The translations under genes were made by a program, and so were the position numbers. Shown here piece by piece: positions 53,090 through 62,850 of a DNA stretch of 64,000 nt (position 1 is the stretch's first letter; each line of letters begins with the position of its first letter). The stretch lies in contig DASRFJ010000316.1 in assembly GCA_035651595.1 (NCBI GenBank), positions 40,273-104,272 on the forward strand. Reading direction: 5' to 3'. The notes below the pieces were generated by a model. It had not been told where the DNA came from, did no database searches, and saw nothing but the letters and a program-made list of their open reading frames with translations. This DNA is from JAFARZ01 sp035651595 (lineage in GTDB: Bacteria > Actinomycetota > Actinomycetes > Streptosporangiales > Streptosporangiaceae).

Positions 53090-55468
53090 ATGAAGGAGTA
53101 CCCGAGAACCGAGGGTCACTTTCCTGTGCCGTGGTCGCTAGTCCGGGCACAGGCGGCTCGGGTCCCCGTGAGACGCTTGCCCGTGGCCGCGTCCACCCAA
53201 GATCTGCAAGTCGGCTCGGTGCTCGAAGTGTCAGGCCCGGCGTTCGGGGCATGCCTGGCCCGGCCGCGGGACTGGCGTGTGTCGCCGTGCCCCGGCATTC
53301 CAGAGGAGAAGCCTGTGGTTCGACCAGGCCAGCGCCAGACGAGCGCTCGCCGTACCGCTCCGCGGAACCAGCGGAGTGTTCACCACCGTGACGACGTCGT
53401 CACGGTGCTCGCCCGCACTGCCGGTGAGGTCGAGGCCGCTGCCCGGCGCGGCCGCGTGACGCCGGCCGTGCGTGCCAAGTTCCAGGCCGTCGCCCTGCTG
53501 CTGCGGGACGAGCGCGCCCGCATCCCGGCATCGTCTGGAACCGCCAGTCGCCGGGCCGGGCAGCTCAAGCGCCTGGACGGCATCGCGGCCGTCCTCGCGG
53601 CGACCGCCGTCCAGGACGCGGGGCTGCTGGCGCTGCTCGCTGATGGGTCCAGCGTCTCTGGCGAGGCCAGGTCGCTCAAGGAGGAGATGCTGCGGGACCT
53701 CGGCATCGACCCGGCACCCGAAGAGGCCGCGCCAGCCGAGACCGTCGTCCCTCGGGTTGGCTCGGAGCGGCGGGTCGTGCCGAAATCGGTGGTCTCCCGG
53801 CAGCTGGCGAACCCCTTTCTCGCACCCGACTTCTCCGCCGTGCCGCAGCAGCTCACGTCCCGTCCGCGCCGCCTGGCCGACTGGGAGCTGCTCGGACCGC
53901 TGCTGAGTTCCTTCGAACGTGCCGGCGGGAGTACCCCGTCCTGCATGGCGCTCCCGGCGCCGACAGCACGGTTCACCCCGGCAGGCCTGGAACTGATGCC
54001 GCATCAGGGCCGGCTGGTCGCCGCGGCCGCTGCCGGTCACCGGACGTTCTTGCTGGCCGATGAGCCGGGTCTGGGCAAGACAGCTCAGGCGCTGCTCGCC
54101 GCGCAAGCAGCGAACGCCTACCCGCTGCTCGTCGTCGTGCCGAGCGTCGTCAAGACCAGCTGGGCCCGTGAGGCGGCCCGCTGGACTCCCCGCCGCCCGG
54201 TCACTGTGGTCCAGGGCGACGGCGATGCCGTGGACGGCTTCGCAGATATTGTCGTGCTCAACTACGAAGTACTCGACCGGCACCTGGGCTGGCTCAGCGA
54301 CTTCGGCTTCCGCGGCATGGTCGTGGATGAGGCCCACTTCATCAAGAACAAGACCTCGCAGCGTTCTCAGCACGTCCTGGCGCTCTCCGGCCGCATCCGG
54401 TCCCGTACGGACCGGCCTTTGCTGATGGCGCTGACTGGCACCCCCCTGATCAATGACATTGACGACTTCCGGGCGATCTGGCAGTTCCTCGGCTGGATCG
54501 ATGACAGCAAGCCCATGCCCGAGCTGATGGACAAGCTTGAGGACACGGGTCTGACGCCCGCCGACCGGGGCTTCCACGCCGCGGCGCGCCAGTGCGTGAT
54601 CGACCTCGGCATCGTGCGCCGCCGCAAGCTCGACGTGGCCGCCGACATCCCCGCCCGCCGCATCGCCGACCTCCCGGTTGAGCTGGACGGACAGGCCGGC
54701 CGTTCGATCCGGGCGGCAGAACGGCGCCTCGCTGACCGGATGGTCGCGCAGTACCGGACTGCGCTCGCGAACCGATCTCCGGACGCCAGCATCGCGGCCA
54801 TCGACCAGGACCTCGTCCGCCGGGTGGCCCAGTCCGAGCTGAAAGACACTGCCGACGCGCAGTCAAGCGAGAACGTGTTCACCATCATGCGACGCATCGG
54901 CCAGGCGAAGGCCGATCTGGCCGCGGACTACGCGTCACAGCTGGCCCGCAGCGCCAGCAAGGTCGTGTTCTTCGCCAAGCACATCGACGTGATGGACGCC
55001 GCCGAAGAGACCCTCGCCCGGCAGGGCGTGCGGTTCTCCTCGATCCGCGGCGGTCAGACACCCACGGCGCGGCAGGCGAACATCGACGCTTTCGTGAACA
55101 ACCCGAACATCGCGGTCGCGGTGTGTTCGCTGACCGCGGCTGGCGTAGGCCTGAATCTGCAGGTCGCCTCGAACATCGTGCTGGCCGAGCTATCCTGGAC
55201 CGACGCGGAACAGACCCAGGCCATCGACCGAAGCCACCGTATCGGGCAGGCCGAACCGGTCACGGCCTGGCGCATCATCGCCGCGCAGACCATTGACTCC
55301 CGGATCGCCGCGCTGATCGACAGCAAGGCGGGGCTCGCCGCCCGCGCGCTGGACGGAGCGGATCGCGAGGCCTCCCCGGCCGCCGACGTGCAACTTGAGG
55401 CGCTGGTCGCATTGCTGACCGATGCACTGCAGGCAGCTGACAGACATGGCAACGCCCCGGATTCCTGA
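53090..55468 (+). CDS. SNF2-family DNA translocase/helicase
   Basis: 792 residues from ATG 53090. The N-terminal 270 residues are not recognised. SF2/SNF2 motifs follow: LLADEPGLGKTAQ (about 320-332), VVDEAHFIKNKTSQR (about 410), ALTGTPLINDIDDF (about 448), then the second lobe KVVFFAKHIDVMDAAEE, CSLTAAGVGLNLQ and QAIDRSHRIGQ. The SHRIGQ and TAAGxGLNL motifs are diagnostic of Snf2. No nuclease or methyltransferase partner is seen next to it. It moves along DNA with ATP; its role could be repair or defence. The frame is open upstream to 52982 but that part is unlike the rest. Confidence 0.85.
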   Translation: MKEYPRTEGHFPVPWSLVRAQAARVPVRRLPVAASTQDLQVGSVLEVSGPAFGACLARPRDWRVSPCPGIPEEKPVVRPGQRQTSARRTAPRNQRSVHHRDDVVTVLARTAGEVEAAARRGRVTPAVRAKFQAVALLLRDERARIPASSGTASRRAGQLKRLDGIAAVLAATAVQDAGLLALLADGSSVSGEARSLKEEMLRDLGIDPAPEEAAPAETVVPRVGSERRVVPKSVVSRQLANPFLAPDFSAVPQQLTSRPRRLADWELLGPLLSSFERAGGSTPSCMALPAPTARFTPAGLELMPHQGRLVAAAAAGHRTFLLADEPGLGKTAQALLAAQAANAYPLLVVVPSVVKTSWAREAARWTPRRPVTVVQGDGDAVDGFADIVVLNYEVLDRHLGWLSDFGFRGMVVDEAHFIKNKTSQRSQHVLALSGRIRSRTDRPLLMALTGTPLINDIDDFRAIWQFLGWIDDSKPMPELMDKLEDTGLTPADRGFHAAARQCVIDLGIVRRRKLDVAADIPARRIADLPVELDGQAGRSIRAAERRLADRMVAQYRTALANRSPDASIAAIDQDLVRRVAQSELKDTADAQSSENVFTIMRRIGQAKADLAADYASQLARSASKVVFFAKHIDVMDAAEETLARQGVRFSSIRGGQTPTARQANIDAFVNNPNIAVAVCSLTAAGVGLNLQVASNIVLAELSWTDAEQTQAIDRSHRIGQAEPVTAWRIIAAQTIDSRIAALIDSKAGLAARALDGADREASPAADVQLEALVALLTDALQAADRHGNAPDS

Positions 55469-56082
55469 GCGTCAGGCCCACCCAGCAGCCATATCGCAAT
55501 CACGTACCGTGACAAACGAAACGTGCATGCGCAGGTCGAACCACCCTGCCGACTCTGTACTCGTCGGCCACGGCACCGGCTCACTGAGCGACCTGTACAG
55601 AACGCCTGGTTGTGGGGTTCGCACTGTCGACATGATGGGGCGCTCATCGCGGCAGACGAGGTACTGCGGAAGTCCCAACGGGTGTGTTACAACCCGTTCC
55701 CTGGTCTGGGCGGGTGCCTGCAGCCCGGGCCAGGGTTCCAGGCTGCGCAACGGGCGAGCGGGCCGGGGCGGTCCTGGCGGCTTCCCGCGCCTGGCGACCT
55801 GTCTAATTGCCATTCTTGAGCGGCATCAAAGGCCCGCCGGGTGGTTCCCTTGGCATGAAGGATAGCGTTCACGGAAATACCGCGGGTAACTTCGCTGCCA
55901 TTGTCCCGCCCGACTATCCAAGGCCCAGGAAGTTACATAGATAATTCACGCTGCCTGACGTCCCAGACTGTTTGAGCGCGTCCATGGCCGTTGACAGAGC
56001 CCATACCCCGGTTACGATCAGCGCGCGGTTATCGCCAAAAATGGTCGTGACCGGCTAGATCACTCCTCAGAGAGGCTGCTGT
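55469..56082. other. Intergenic, no supported gene
   Basis: Short open frames on both strands show no family, ribosome-binding site or context. Likely remnant sequence. Confidence 0.45.
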
Positions 56083-57035
56083 TATGCGCAGGCAATTGTT
56101 AATGTCGCTCGGCTTATTTCAGTATTCGCGCTAGGCGCTGCGGCCGCTGCAGCGGACAGTTCACACACCGACGCGGCAGGCGGGGCACACCGAAATGCGG
56201 TTGGGGCCCCACGCGGGAATCCCTGCCGCGAGAAGCGCCGGGCGCTGCCGAAGCCGTGGCCCGCACCGGGCTGGAGCGCATGCTGAGCTCGCAGGGCGGA
56301 CCCGCCGTCGGGCAGGCATCCCGCTACGTGCGTCAGATCCGGCCCCGGGCGGTGGCGGCTGCCAACCCGACATGGGGCGGATATGTCGACGATAACTCCG
56401 GCGGGGCCGTCTACACAGCGGTGTCAGGCAGCTGGAGGCAGCCTGCGATCCTGGCCTGTAACGGTAACGAGACAGAGCTCGCCGGCTACTGGGTCGGGCT
56501 GGATGGCTATGTCGCACCGGGCGGCACAGTGGAGCAGCTCGGCACCATGGCCGAGTGCTACGCCGGGGCGATCAGCTATTACACGTGGTGGGAGATGTGG
56601 CCCAACCCCGTGCAGATCGTCGGGAACACTGTCGCCGCTGGTGACAACATCACGGCCTCGATCGTACAACGCCGCCACCGCTAACTTCACCCTGACGCTC
56701 AACGACGCGGCCAATGCGGCCAACAACATCAACACCACTCAGGCGTGCCCGGTCAAAGGCGGCTGCGTGCGCTCGAGCGCGGAATGGATCACCGAAGCAC
56801 CCAGCGGAGGGCGAGGCAACTGGCCGCTGCCTAACTTCGGGACCTGGACCCTGACCGCGGGCTCGGCCAGCACCCTAGCTGGCGCCCTGCCCATCTCCGG
56901 CTACCCCGCCAGCCAGCTCAGGCTGAGCGCGGCTAACCCACGGAACAGCCGGCCGGGCTCTATCCGCTGGCCACCGCCGGACTGCTCAATCCCGCGGGTA
57001 ACGGCTTCACCGTCACCTGGAACAACAGCTACTAA
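56083..57035 (+). pseudogene. Decayed secreted peptidase G1 (eqolisin)-like gene
   Basis: Pieces in several frames make one secreted protein. The ATG 56083 and a hydrophobic stretch (LISVFALGAAAAAADSS) in the next frame form a signal peptide. GSWRQPAILACNGNETELAG, then YWVGLDGY, TVEQLGTMAECY and YYTWWEMWP is the G1 glutamic-peptidase core (Gln and Glu catalytic). After ASIV the frame shifts near 56662 to YNAATANFTLTLNDAANA. It shifts again to end AGLLNPAGNGFTVTWNNSY at 57035. At least three frameshifts, so not functional. Confidence 0.75.
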
Positions 57036-57368
57036 CTTCACTACGCCATTAACTACATCTTCCGGCATAGCCGACGGCGAAACAGAGATCCGCCTCGCGA
57101 GCTGGCTACCCAGAGCTTGCACCGGCGAGCGTGGCGAGCCAGCGGCTGGATCCGGTTCTTTGTCATCGTGCTCTGCGCCAGGTGGGTGCCCTCAGCTCGC
57201 CGGTGGCGGTGAACCGGCGCCGTCGGCCTAAGTACCCATAGGGCGGCTTCAGGCGCGGCCTAAGGCCCCTCTCAGCACGCGAAATGAGGATTTTCTCCGA
57301 TGCGCCACGGGGGGCCTTAGGGCCAGACTCGGTAGTACCGGCGGATAGATGCCGGAAACCGAGGAGGA
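57036..57368. other. Intergenic with a large hairpin
   Basis: No gene seen. CCTAAGGCCCC (57259-57269) and GGGGCCTTAGG (57311-57321) are exact inverse complements 41 bp apart, so a long stem-loop can form shortly before the small gene at 57369. It may be a leader structure or a repeat. Confidence 0.5.
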
Positions 57369-57512
57369 ATCATGAACCACAACGCCGCACCCGGCCCGCT
57401 CGCTCGTATTGGCCGGCGCATCGCCGCTATCGTCGCCGAGTGCAACTACGCCCAGAACCAGATGATCAGCTTGCGGGACACCCCGGCGCGTTTCGCGGCC
57501 CGGCGGAGCTAG
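57369..57512 (+). CDS. Small conserved actinobacterial-type protein
   Basis: 47 residues, MNHNAAPGPLARIGRRIAAI, then VAECNYAQNQMISLRDTPAR. GAGGA is the ribosome-binding site. Short proteins with this LARIGRRIAAIVAECNYAQ core occur in actinomycetes as far as I recall; function unknown. Confidence 0.6.
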   Translation: MMNHNAAPGPLARIGRRIAAIVAECNYAQNQMISLRDTPARFAARRS

Positions 57513-57806
57513 TGCCTGAGCCGAGGCCGCTTTCCGATCCGGATCCGGGCCCAGGACAAAACCCGCTGCTGGCTGGCCGGACCTGCCCCGGCCGGCCAGC
57601 AGGGCGCTGACGGCGGGTTAGGCAATCTCGGAGGGGGGTGGCCGCGGCCGTCCGCGTATGTTTGTCTTCGGCAGCAGGGAAGCACACGCACGGTCACCGA
57701 CGACCCGTGCGGGTGCGCCGCGATATCACCAGAGCACCCGTTTCGATGTGAGAGAACTGGACGAGACACCATGGTGTCCAGGGTGCGGCTGGTCGGCTGA
57801 CCGGTG
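57513..57806. other. Intergenic, no supported gene
   Basis: About 294 bp between the small protein and the condensation-domain gene. It presumably holds that gene's promoter; no clear hexamers or ribosome-binding site stand out. Confidence 0.4.
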
Positions 57807-59597
57807 ATGAGCACCGGCACCGAGACTGGTCTGCGCCGCCGGCGCCGCGTGCGGCTGACCTCGGTGCGGCCGGTCCCGGTCGGTTTCGCCGGGGAACAGG
57901 CCCGCGAGGGACCGCTTACCTTGGGCCAGCTCAATGTCTGCGCATGGGTACGCGAAACCCCGGACGACTTCTACGCGATCTTGTACACCGAACTCCCGGT
58001 GCCGGAGGCAGTGCCGACCAGCGACGTGGCCGATGCGATCTCCGTGCTGATCACGCGGCACGAGAGCCTGCGCACCACCTATGTGCCCGGCGAGCCGCCG
58101 CGCCAGCGGGTCGCGGCGGCCGGCGTCCAGCTGCTGGAAGTCTGCTCGCTCGATGAGGGCCCATGGGACCGCCCGGCAGTCACCGAGGCGCTTATCCAGC
58201 GGCTGCGCGAGTCACCCGATCCGATACGCCGTCCGGTGCGGATGGCGGTGGCGATCGCGCCCGGCGCTGGCGGCCGGGTCATCGCGTGCGCCGCCGCGTT
58301 CTCGCACCTGAGCATGGACAACGGCGCAATCGGGATCCTCAAGCGCGAATTCACCGGCCTGCTGAGCGATCGCGCCCGGGGGCCGGCCGGCCGGCCCGGC
58401 CGCGAGCCGCTGGACCAAGCCGAGCTGGATGCGACGCCGGCCGGCCGGCGCAGGGCTGAGGCGGCACTGGACTACCTGCGGGAGCAGTCGCGGCGGATGC
58501 CCCGCTGCCTGTACGCGCTGCCCGGCGCCCGGCCCAGCGGCGAGTCACTGGCGGTCGAGCTGTCCTCGGTCGCCGCCGCGATGGCCGTGCGACAGGTCGC
58601 GGCACGCACCCGGGCCAGCCGGCCCAGCATCGTGCTCGCGGCCATCTGCGCCGTGATCGCCCGCCGGACCAGCTACCCGGAGCTGGTGTTCCCCGTGCTG
58701 TCCAGCAACCGTTTCGAGCCGCAACTGGTGAACTACGTCGGCTCGCTAGCCCAGGCCTCTATCGCCACCGTCGGGATCGGCGGGAGAAGCTTCGACGAGC
58801 TAGCCGGCCACACCTGGACCACGGTGATGGAGGCGAGCCGGCACGGCAGGTACGACACGGCCGGACTGGACGCCATTGCCCCGCTGATCGAGCACGAGCG
58901 AGGCCTGCGCGTGAACTACGCTCCTTTGTTCAACAGCCTCGTCCCTGAGTCGTGGTCCGGGCTCACCGCGGGCGTCGCGTTCCAGCCCCGGGAGATCGAC
59001 GTCGCACTCGCCCGGACCGAGCTGCGGTGGCGCCCGCTGCCGGTCAGCGCAACGCCGATCCGGTTCACCCTCAACCAGGTCGACGGCTGCCTGCGGCTGG
59101 ACATGTGGAGCAGCGACACCGGCCTGGTGCCGCGGGCCGAACTGGAGTCGGTGCTGCTGGCTGTCGAACGCCTGCTGGCCGCTGCCGCGCACGGTGACGT
59201 GGCCGGCCACCGGATGGCCGCACTCATCGGGCTGGAACCCCTCACCGGCCCGGACCGGATACTGATCGACCATAGCTGGATCGACATAGCCGACGTGCAG
59301 CGCCTGGTGGACGACGCCGTCGCGCCCGCGGCAGCTCACGTCTTCGGCCCGGCCGACGGCCGTTCGCTGGTCGCCTACCTGGCCGCCACCGACGCCATCG
59401 GCACACCCGGACAGGCACACGCCCGCTGCATGGCCGCCCTCACGCGCCACCCGACAGCCATCACCCCGCGCTACTACGTCATCTGCCGCACCGCGCCGCC
59501 TGACCCGGCCGACCACGCCGCCTGGCCCGCGCCCCTGACCGCCGGCACCGGCCGCACCCGAACCCACCTAGGCGCGGACCAGCGACCTCCCACGTAG
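57807..59597 (+). CDS. Stand-alone condensation-domain protein (NRPS type), copy 1
   Basis: 596 residues. It has the two-lobe fold of peptide-synthetase condensation domains: LTLGQLNVCAW, RHESLRTTYV, and the active-site region AAFSHLSMDNGAIGIL, where the HHxxxDG motif is changed: second His and Asp are kept, first His is Ser and Gly is Asn. Later FPVLSSNRFEPQLVNYVGSL is the latch-type region. No adenylation or carrier domain is attached. ATG 57807 follows a GTG. Possibly an acyltransferase with a free substrate. A nearly identical inverted, broken copy lies at 60343-61209. Confidence 0.8.
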   Translation: MSTGTETGLRRRRRVRLTSVRPVPVGFAGEQAREGPLTLGQLNVCAWVRETPDDFYAILYTELPVPEAVPTSDVADAISVLITRHESLRTTYVPGEPPRQRVAAAGVQLLEVCSLDEGPWDRPAVTEALIQRLRESPDPIRRPVRMAVAIAPGAGGRVIACAAAFSHLSMDNGAIGILKREFTGLLSDRARGPAGRPGREPLDQAELDATPAGRRRAEAALDYLREQSRRMPRCLYALPGARPSGESLAVELSSVAAAMAVRQVAARTRASRPSIVLAAICAVIARRTSYPELVFPVLSSNRFEPQLVNYVGSLAQASIATVGIGGRSFDELAGHTWTTVMEASRHGRYDTAGLDAIAPLIEHERGLRVNYAPLFNSLVPESWSGLTAGVAFQPREIDVALARTELRWRPLPVSATPIRFTLNQVDGCLRLDMWSSDTGLVPRAELESVLLAVERLLAAAAHGDVAGHRMAALIGLEPLTGPDRILIDHSWIDIADVQRLVDDAVAPAAAHVFGPADGRSLVAYLAATDAIGTPGQAHARCMAALTRHPTAITPRYYVICRTAPPDPADHAAWPAPLTAGTGRTRTHLGADQRPPT

Positions 59598-59826
59598 TGC
59601 GACCAGCGTCCAACGGCACACGCGTTCCAGGTCGCCGGCTATTAAAAACTATCCCTGCGATCCCGCAGCGAAAGACCGGCCAGACGCGGGCAGCCATGCG
59701 CCGGTGAAGGTGGGCTATGCGGATCTCTACACCGACAGCCCGATCCCGTGGACGCTCGCGAGCGTGACCATCCATGTGCAATAGCGGCCCGCCCGCAGGC
59801 TGAAGTGAGGCGTGCGGACACAAGCA
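59598..59826. other. Gene remnant between convergent genes
   Basis: The plus frame ending at 59784 reads VKVGYADLYTDSPIPWTLAS, VTIHVQ and stop, the end of some beta-rich secreted protein, with no start. The rest shows nothing. Confidence 0.35.
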
Positions 59827-59875
59827 CCACTGTCCGTTCGGGGGAAAGATCTCTTTTATCCCGAACGGACGGTGG
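59827..59875. terminator. Inverted repeat between convergent genes
   Basis: GTCCGTTCGGG (59832-59842) pairs with CCCGAACGGAC (59860-59870); with the flanks the stem grows to 16 bp with one mismatch (59827-59842/59860-59875), loop 17 nt with TTTT. Since the two flanking genes converge here, it may be a bidirectional terminator. Confidence 0.55.
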
Positions 59876-59930
59876 TTTCACCCGCTGGGACTGACCGGGG
59901 ATCCGCAGTTCGCCGTTCCGGGCATGCTGG

Positions 59931-60342
59931 TCAGATGCAGGCCAGGACCGTGGCGTTGGTGATGGGTGGCTGGATCGTGCCGGAGCCGCGCTGGGGGTCT
60001 AGGACGATCTCCCGTTTAGGGCACGACTTGGTGTACGGCCCGTAGGTCCAGGTAAGGGTGTTGCCCGTCGCTGTTACGTTCTGCATCCCGCTCACCGTCA
60101 GCGCCTCGATGGCGTTTCCGGTGAAGGTGTTGTTCGTGAACGATGCTCCGCTGCCGGTGTTGTAGTCCTTGAACCAGGCGGCCGTGCCCAGCGACAGCGC
60201 TGAAGCTGGGGCTGCACGCATGATTTGCCTGGTCGAGCGGGTCGGCCACGAGGCCGCCGAACGCCGAGTTGCCGGCGTTCAAGATCGTGTTCTCCGCCAC
60301 CGTGGAGACCTGATCGGCCGGGCAGGCCCGGAACAGCACGAT
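59931..60342 (-). pseudogene. Fragment of a parallel-beta-helix protein
   Basis: From about 60342 down to 59931 on the minus strand, in two frames, the translation shows short N/T/G-rich rungs: TVAENTILNAGNSAFGGLV, then NTGSGASFTNNTFTGNAIEA, LTVSGMQNVTATGNTLTW, ending VLACI. Such rungs are typical of right-handed beta-helix (pectate-lyase-like) proteins. It has no start of its own: the upstream part has been replaced by the condensation-domain copy. Confidence 0.6.
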
Positions 60343-61209
60343 GCGGGCGACCACGGCACAGATGGCCGCCAGCACGACGCTGGACCGGCTGGCCCGGGTG
60401 CGTGCCGCGACCTGCCGCACGGCCATCGCGGCGGCCACCGACGACAGCTCCACCGCCAGCGACTCGCCGGCAGGCCGGGCGCCCGGCAGCGCGTACAGGC
60501 AATGGGGGATCCGCCGCGACTGCTCCCGCAGGTAGGCCAATGCCGCCTCGCCCCTGGCTCGCTCGGCCGGCGTTGCCTCCAGCTCGGCCTGGTCCAGCGG
60601 CTGGTGGCGATCCCGGCCCGCCTGGCGCCGGACGGGATCGCCGAGCAGGCCGGCGAAGTCGCGTTTGAGGATCTCGATGGCGCCGTGGTCCACGGCCATG
60701 TGCGTGAACGCGGCGGCGCACGCGATGACCCGGCCGCCAGCGCCCGGCGCGATGGCCACCGCCACGCGCACCGGACGCCGTCCCGGATCGGATGACTCGC
60801 GCAGCCACCTGACGAGCGCTTCGGCCACCGCGGGGCGGTCCCGCGGTCCCCACTGTCCCTCGCCGAGCGAGCAGACCTCCATCAGCTGGACACCGGCCGC
60901 CGCGACCCGCTGGCGCGGCTGCTCACCTGACACATAGGTGGTGCGCAGGCTCTCGTACCGCGCGATCAGCACCCCAGTCGCCTCGGCCACGTCCTCGACC
61001 GACACCACCGCCGGCACCGGGAGTTCGGCGCACAAGATCGCGTAGAGCTGGTCAGGGCTCCCGCTCTGCCACGCGCAGACGTCGAGCTGGCCCAGGGTGA
61101 GCGGTCCTTCGCGGGCTCGCCTCCCGCTGAACTCGACCGGGACCGGCCGCACCGGGGTCAGCCGCACCCGGCTCCGGCGGCGCTGACCGGTTTCGGTGCC
61201 GATGCTCAT
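60343..61209 (-). pseudogene. Truncated condensation-domain copy 2
   Basis: About 289 residues from ATG 61209, highly similar to the N-terminal half of copy 1 (for example RVAAAGVQLMEVCSL, AAMAVRQVAARTRASR). The active-site motif is AAFTHMAVDHGAIEI. After AAICAVVAR the similarity stops at about 60343 and the frame runs on through beta-helix debris to a stop at 60016. The C-terminal lobe is missing, so condensation activity is unlikely. The start overlaps the stop of the upstream adenylation-like gene (ATGA). Confidence 0.75.
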
Positions 61210-61577
61210 CGCTGGTCAGCCGAGCAGCTCGCGGAACGCGGCTGCAACCAGGACTCGGCGCCGGTGTCCGGTGGCTCCAGCAGTTCATGGCCGATCAAGG
61301 CGGGCAGGAACGCGACGGCTTGCCCCAAGCGCAGCGCGGCGAAATAAACCAGCGGCGCAGTCAGATCGCGGTCTCCCGCACACAGCAGCAGCGCCTTGCT
61401 GTCATGGCGCAACACCCGTCCGGAGCCGCCGGCCAACTCGGTATGACCTTCGAGGTATTCGGCCGGAAATGCCGGCCGCGCGTCGCCGTGGGTCATGAGA
61501 TTCAGCGTCGCCGGCGCCCTGGACACCATATCGATCTCGCCCAGCTCTTTCACTTCGAAACGGGGTTCTGATGACAT
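61206..61577 (-). CDS. Short adenylation-like (AMP-binding) N-terminal fragment
   Basis: 123 residues from ATG 61577. Segments SKALLLCAGDRDLTAPLVYF and AALRLGQAVAFLPALIGHELL match the early part of AMP-binding ligases/adenylation domains (substrate pocket region), but the ATP loop and hinge are missing. Either a fragment or a small stand-alone protein. Translationally coupled to the truncated condensation-domain gene. Confidence 0.5.
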   Translation of the reverse strand: MSSEPRFEVKELGEIDMVSRAPATLNLMTHGDARPAFPAEYLEGHTELAGGSGRVLRHDSKALLLCAGDRDLTAPLVYFAALRLGQAVAFLPALIGHELLEPPDTGAESWLQPRSASCSADQR

Positions 61578-62023
61578 CGCGGCGCGCCCGGTATACCCGC
61601 ACAGGTCGCCGGTGGCCGTGCGTGTGCCCTTGGCAACTGCACTGTCCCTGCTGACCCTGCCGTCACAGACAAACATACGCAGACGGCCGCGGACAGCCCC
61701 CTCCGAGATTGCCGAACCGGACGGAGAAGCTGCGCCACTCGGCGGAGCACACTGATCACCCAGATCAGTATCGCGTCATACAGCAGGCCGAAAGCTGCTG
61801 GAGCAGACATATCGACGGGAGTGTGCGCGTCTGCTGCGGCCTGCGACCGGTACAAGTAGTAGGAGCCACCCTGCCCTGTGGCGGTCGCAGGCAGTTGGCG
61901 GAGCGCGTTAATTAGCGTCCGGCCGAGGTCCATCCCGGCTTGCATGGCTTGAGCCGGGCGCCCTGGCGGACCAGCTCGGAGCCGACGGCCACGTGCTCGG
62001 CATTGCCCGGCGTACAGGCCGCG
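61578..62023. other. Intergenic, no supported gene
   Basis: A minus frame with a hydrophobic stretch (AAFGLLYDAILIWVISVLRR) is present but lacks a family or ribosome-binding site. Probably remnants. Confidence 0.4.
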
Positions 62024-62638
62024 CTACCCCGAGGCGTCCGAGATCGCCGCCACCGTCACCCACCTGGCAGGCCCCGGCGGCCGGTTCGGTTGCCGGACGG
62101 GCTCCTCGAACCCGGGTCCGGCAGGCCTTGGCGTCGAGCCCGGAGTCCCTGCCCGCCACCTGCTCGTGACCAGCGCGGCGATCTCGGCGTCGAGCGAACT
62201 CATGTCGTCGGGCACCGGTGACCGTGGATCCCACCACCGGAAACCCAGTATCTCGTCGTCGGCAGCGAGCTGCGGCAGGGCACGCAACGCCAGCCGGTAG
62301 ACGGCTGCGTATTCCCGCCGGTCCGGGTTCGCCAAGACGAACCCAGCGACTGCCGCGGATTCGAGATCCGCCGCGACTATACCGGCCTCCTCCGCCAGTT
62401 CGCGTACGGCGGCCTGCCGTGCGGCTTCTTCCCGTTCCCGCATCCCGCCTGGAAGTTCCCACTGGCCGCGCCTGGCGTCGAGCACCATCAGCACCCGGCC
62501 GGCGCAAACGACTACTGTCAGCGCCAGCGGTATGGGAACCGAATCATCACCCTCCGGAGGCTCCGGCTCAGTCCCGGCGACGGAATCGCAGCTCACCAGG
62601 CGATTCCCGAAACGATCACTCAGCGGAAGACCGGCCAT
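62024..62638 (-). CDS. NUDIX hydrolase
   Basis: 204 residues from ATG 62638 (AGGTG upstream). A complete NUDIX box, GGMREREEAARQAA, then VRELAEEAGI, follows QWELPG. The N-terminal 45 residues are variable; the C-terminus is Pro/Arg-rich. MutT/ADP-ribose-type specificity cannot be set from sequence. No clear partner. Confidence 0.85.
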   Translation of the reverse strand: MAGLPLSDRFGNRLVSCDSVAGTEPEPPEGDDSVPIPLALTVVVCAGRVLMVLDARRGQWELPGGMREREEAARQAAVRELAEEAGIVAADLESAAVAGFVLANPDRREYAAVYRLALRALPQLAADDEILGFRWWDPRSPVPDDMSSLDAEIAALVTSRWRAGTPGSTPRPAGPGFEEPVRQPNRPPGPARWVTVAAISDASG

Positions 62639-62850
62639 TAAGCACCTGACGGTATCGCATGGACCGCAGACTGGGCGACTGGCAACGGCGCTCAACGCGG
62701 CATGAGAGTGCCCATCTTGGTGCATCCAGGTACTCAGCACCCCGCCAATTGGACAACGTCGAAATGGCACCCCGCGATGCACGCTGCGCAGGAATGCTGA
62801 TGGCCGGCTGCCTGATTCAGCCGCCCTTGCAGCGAGGATCTGCGCTTGCC

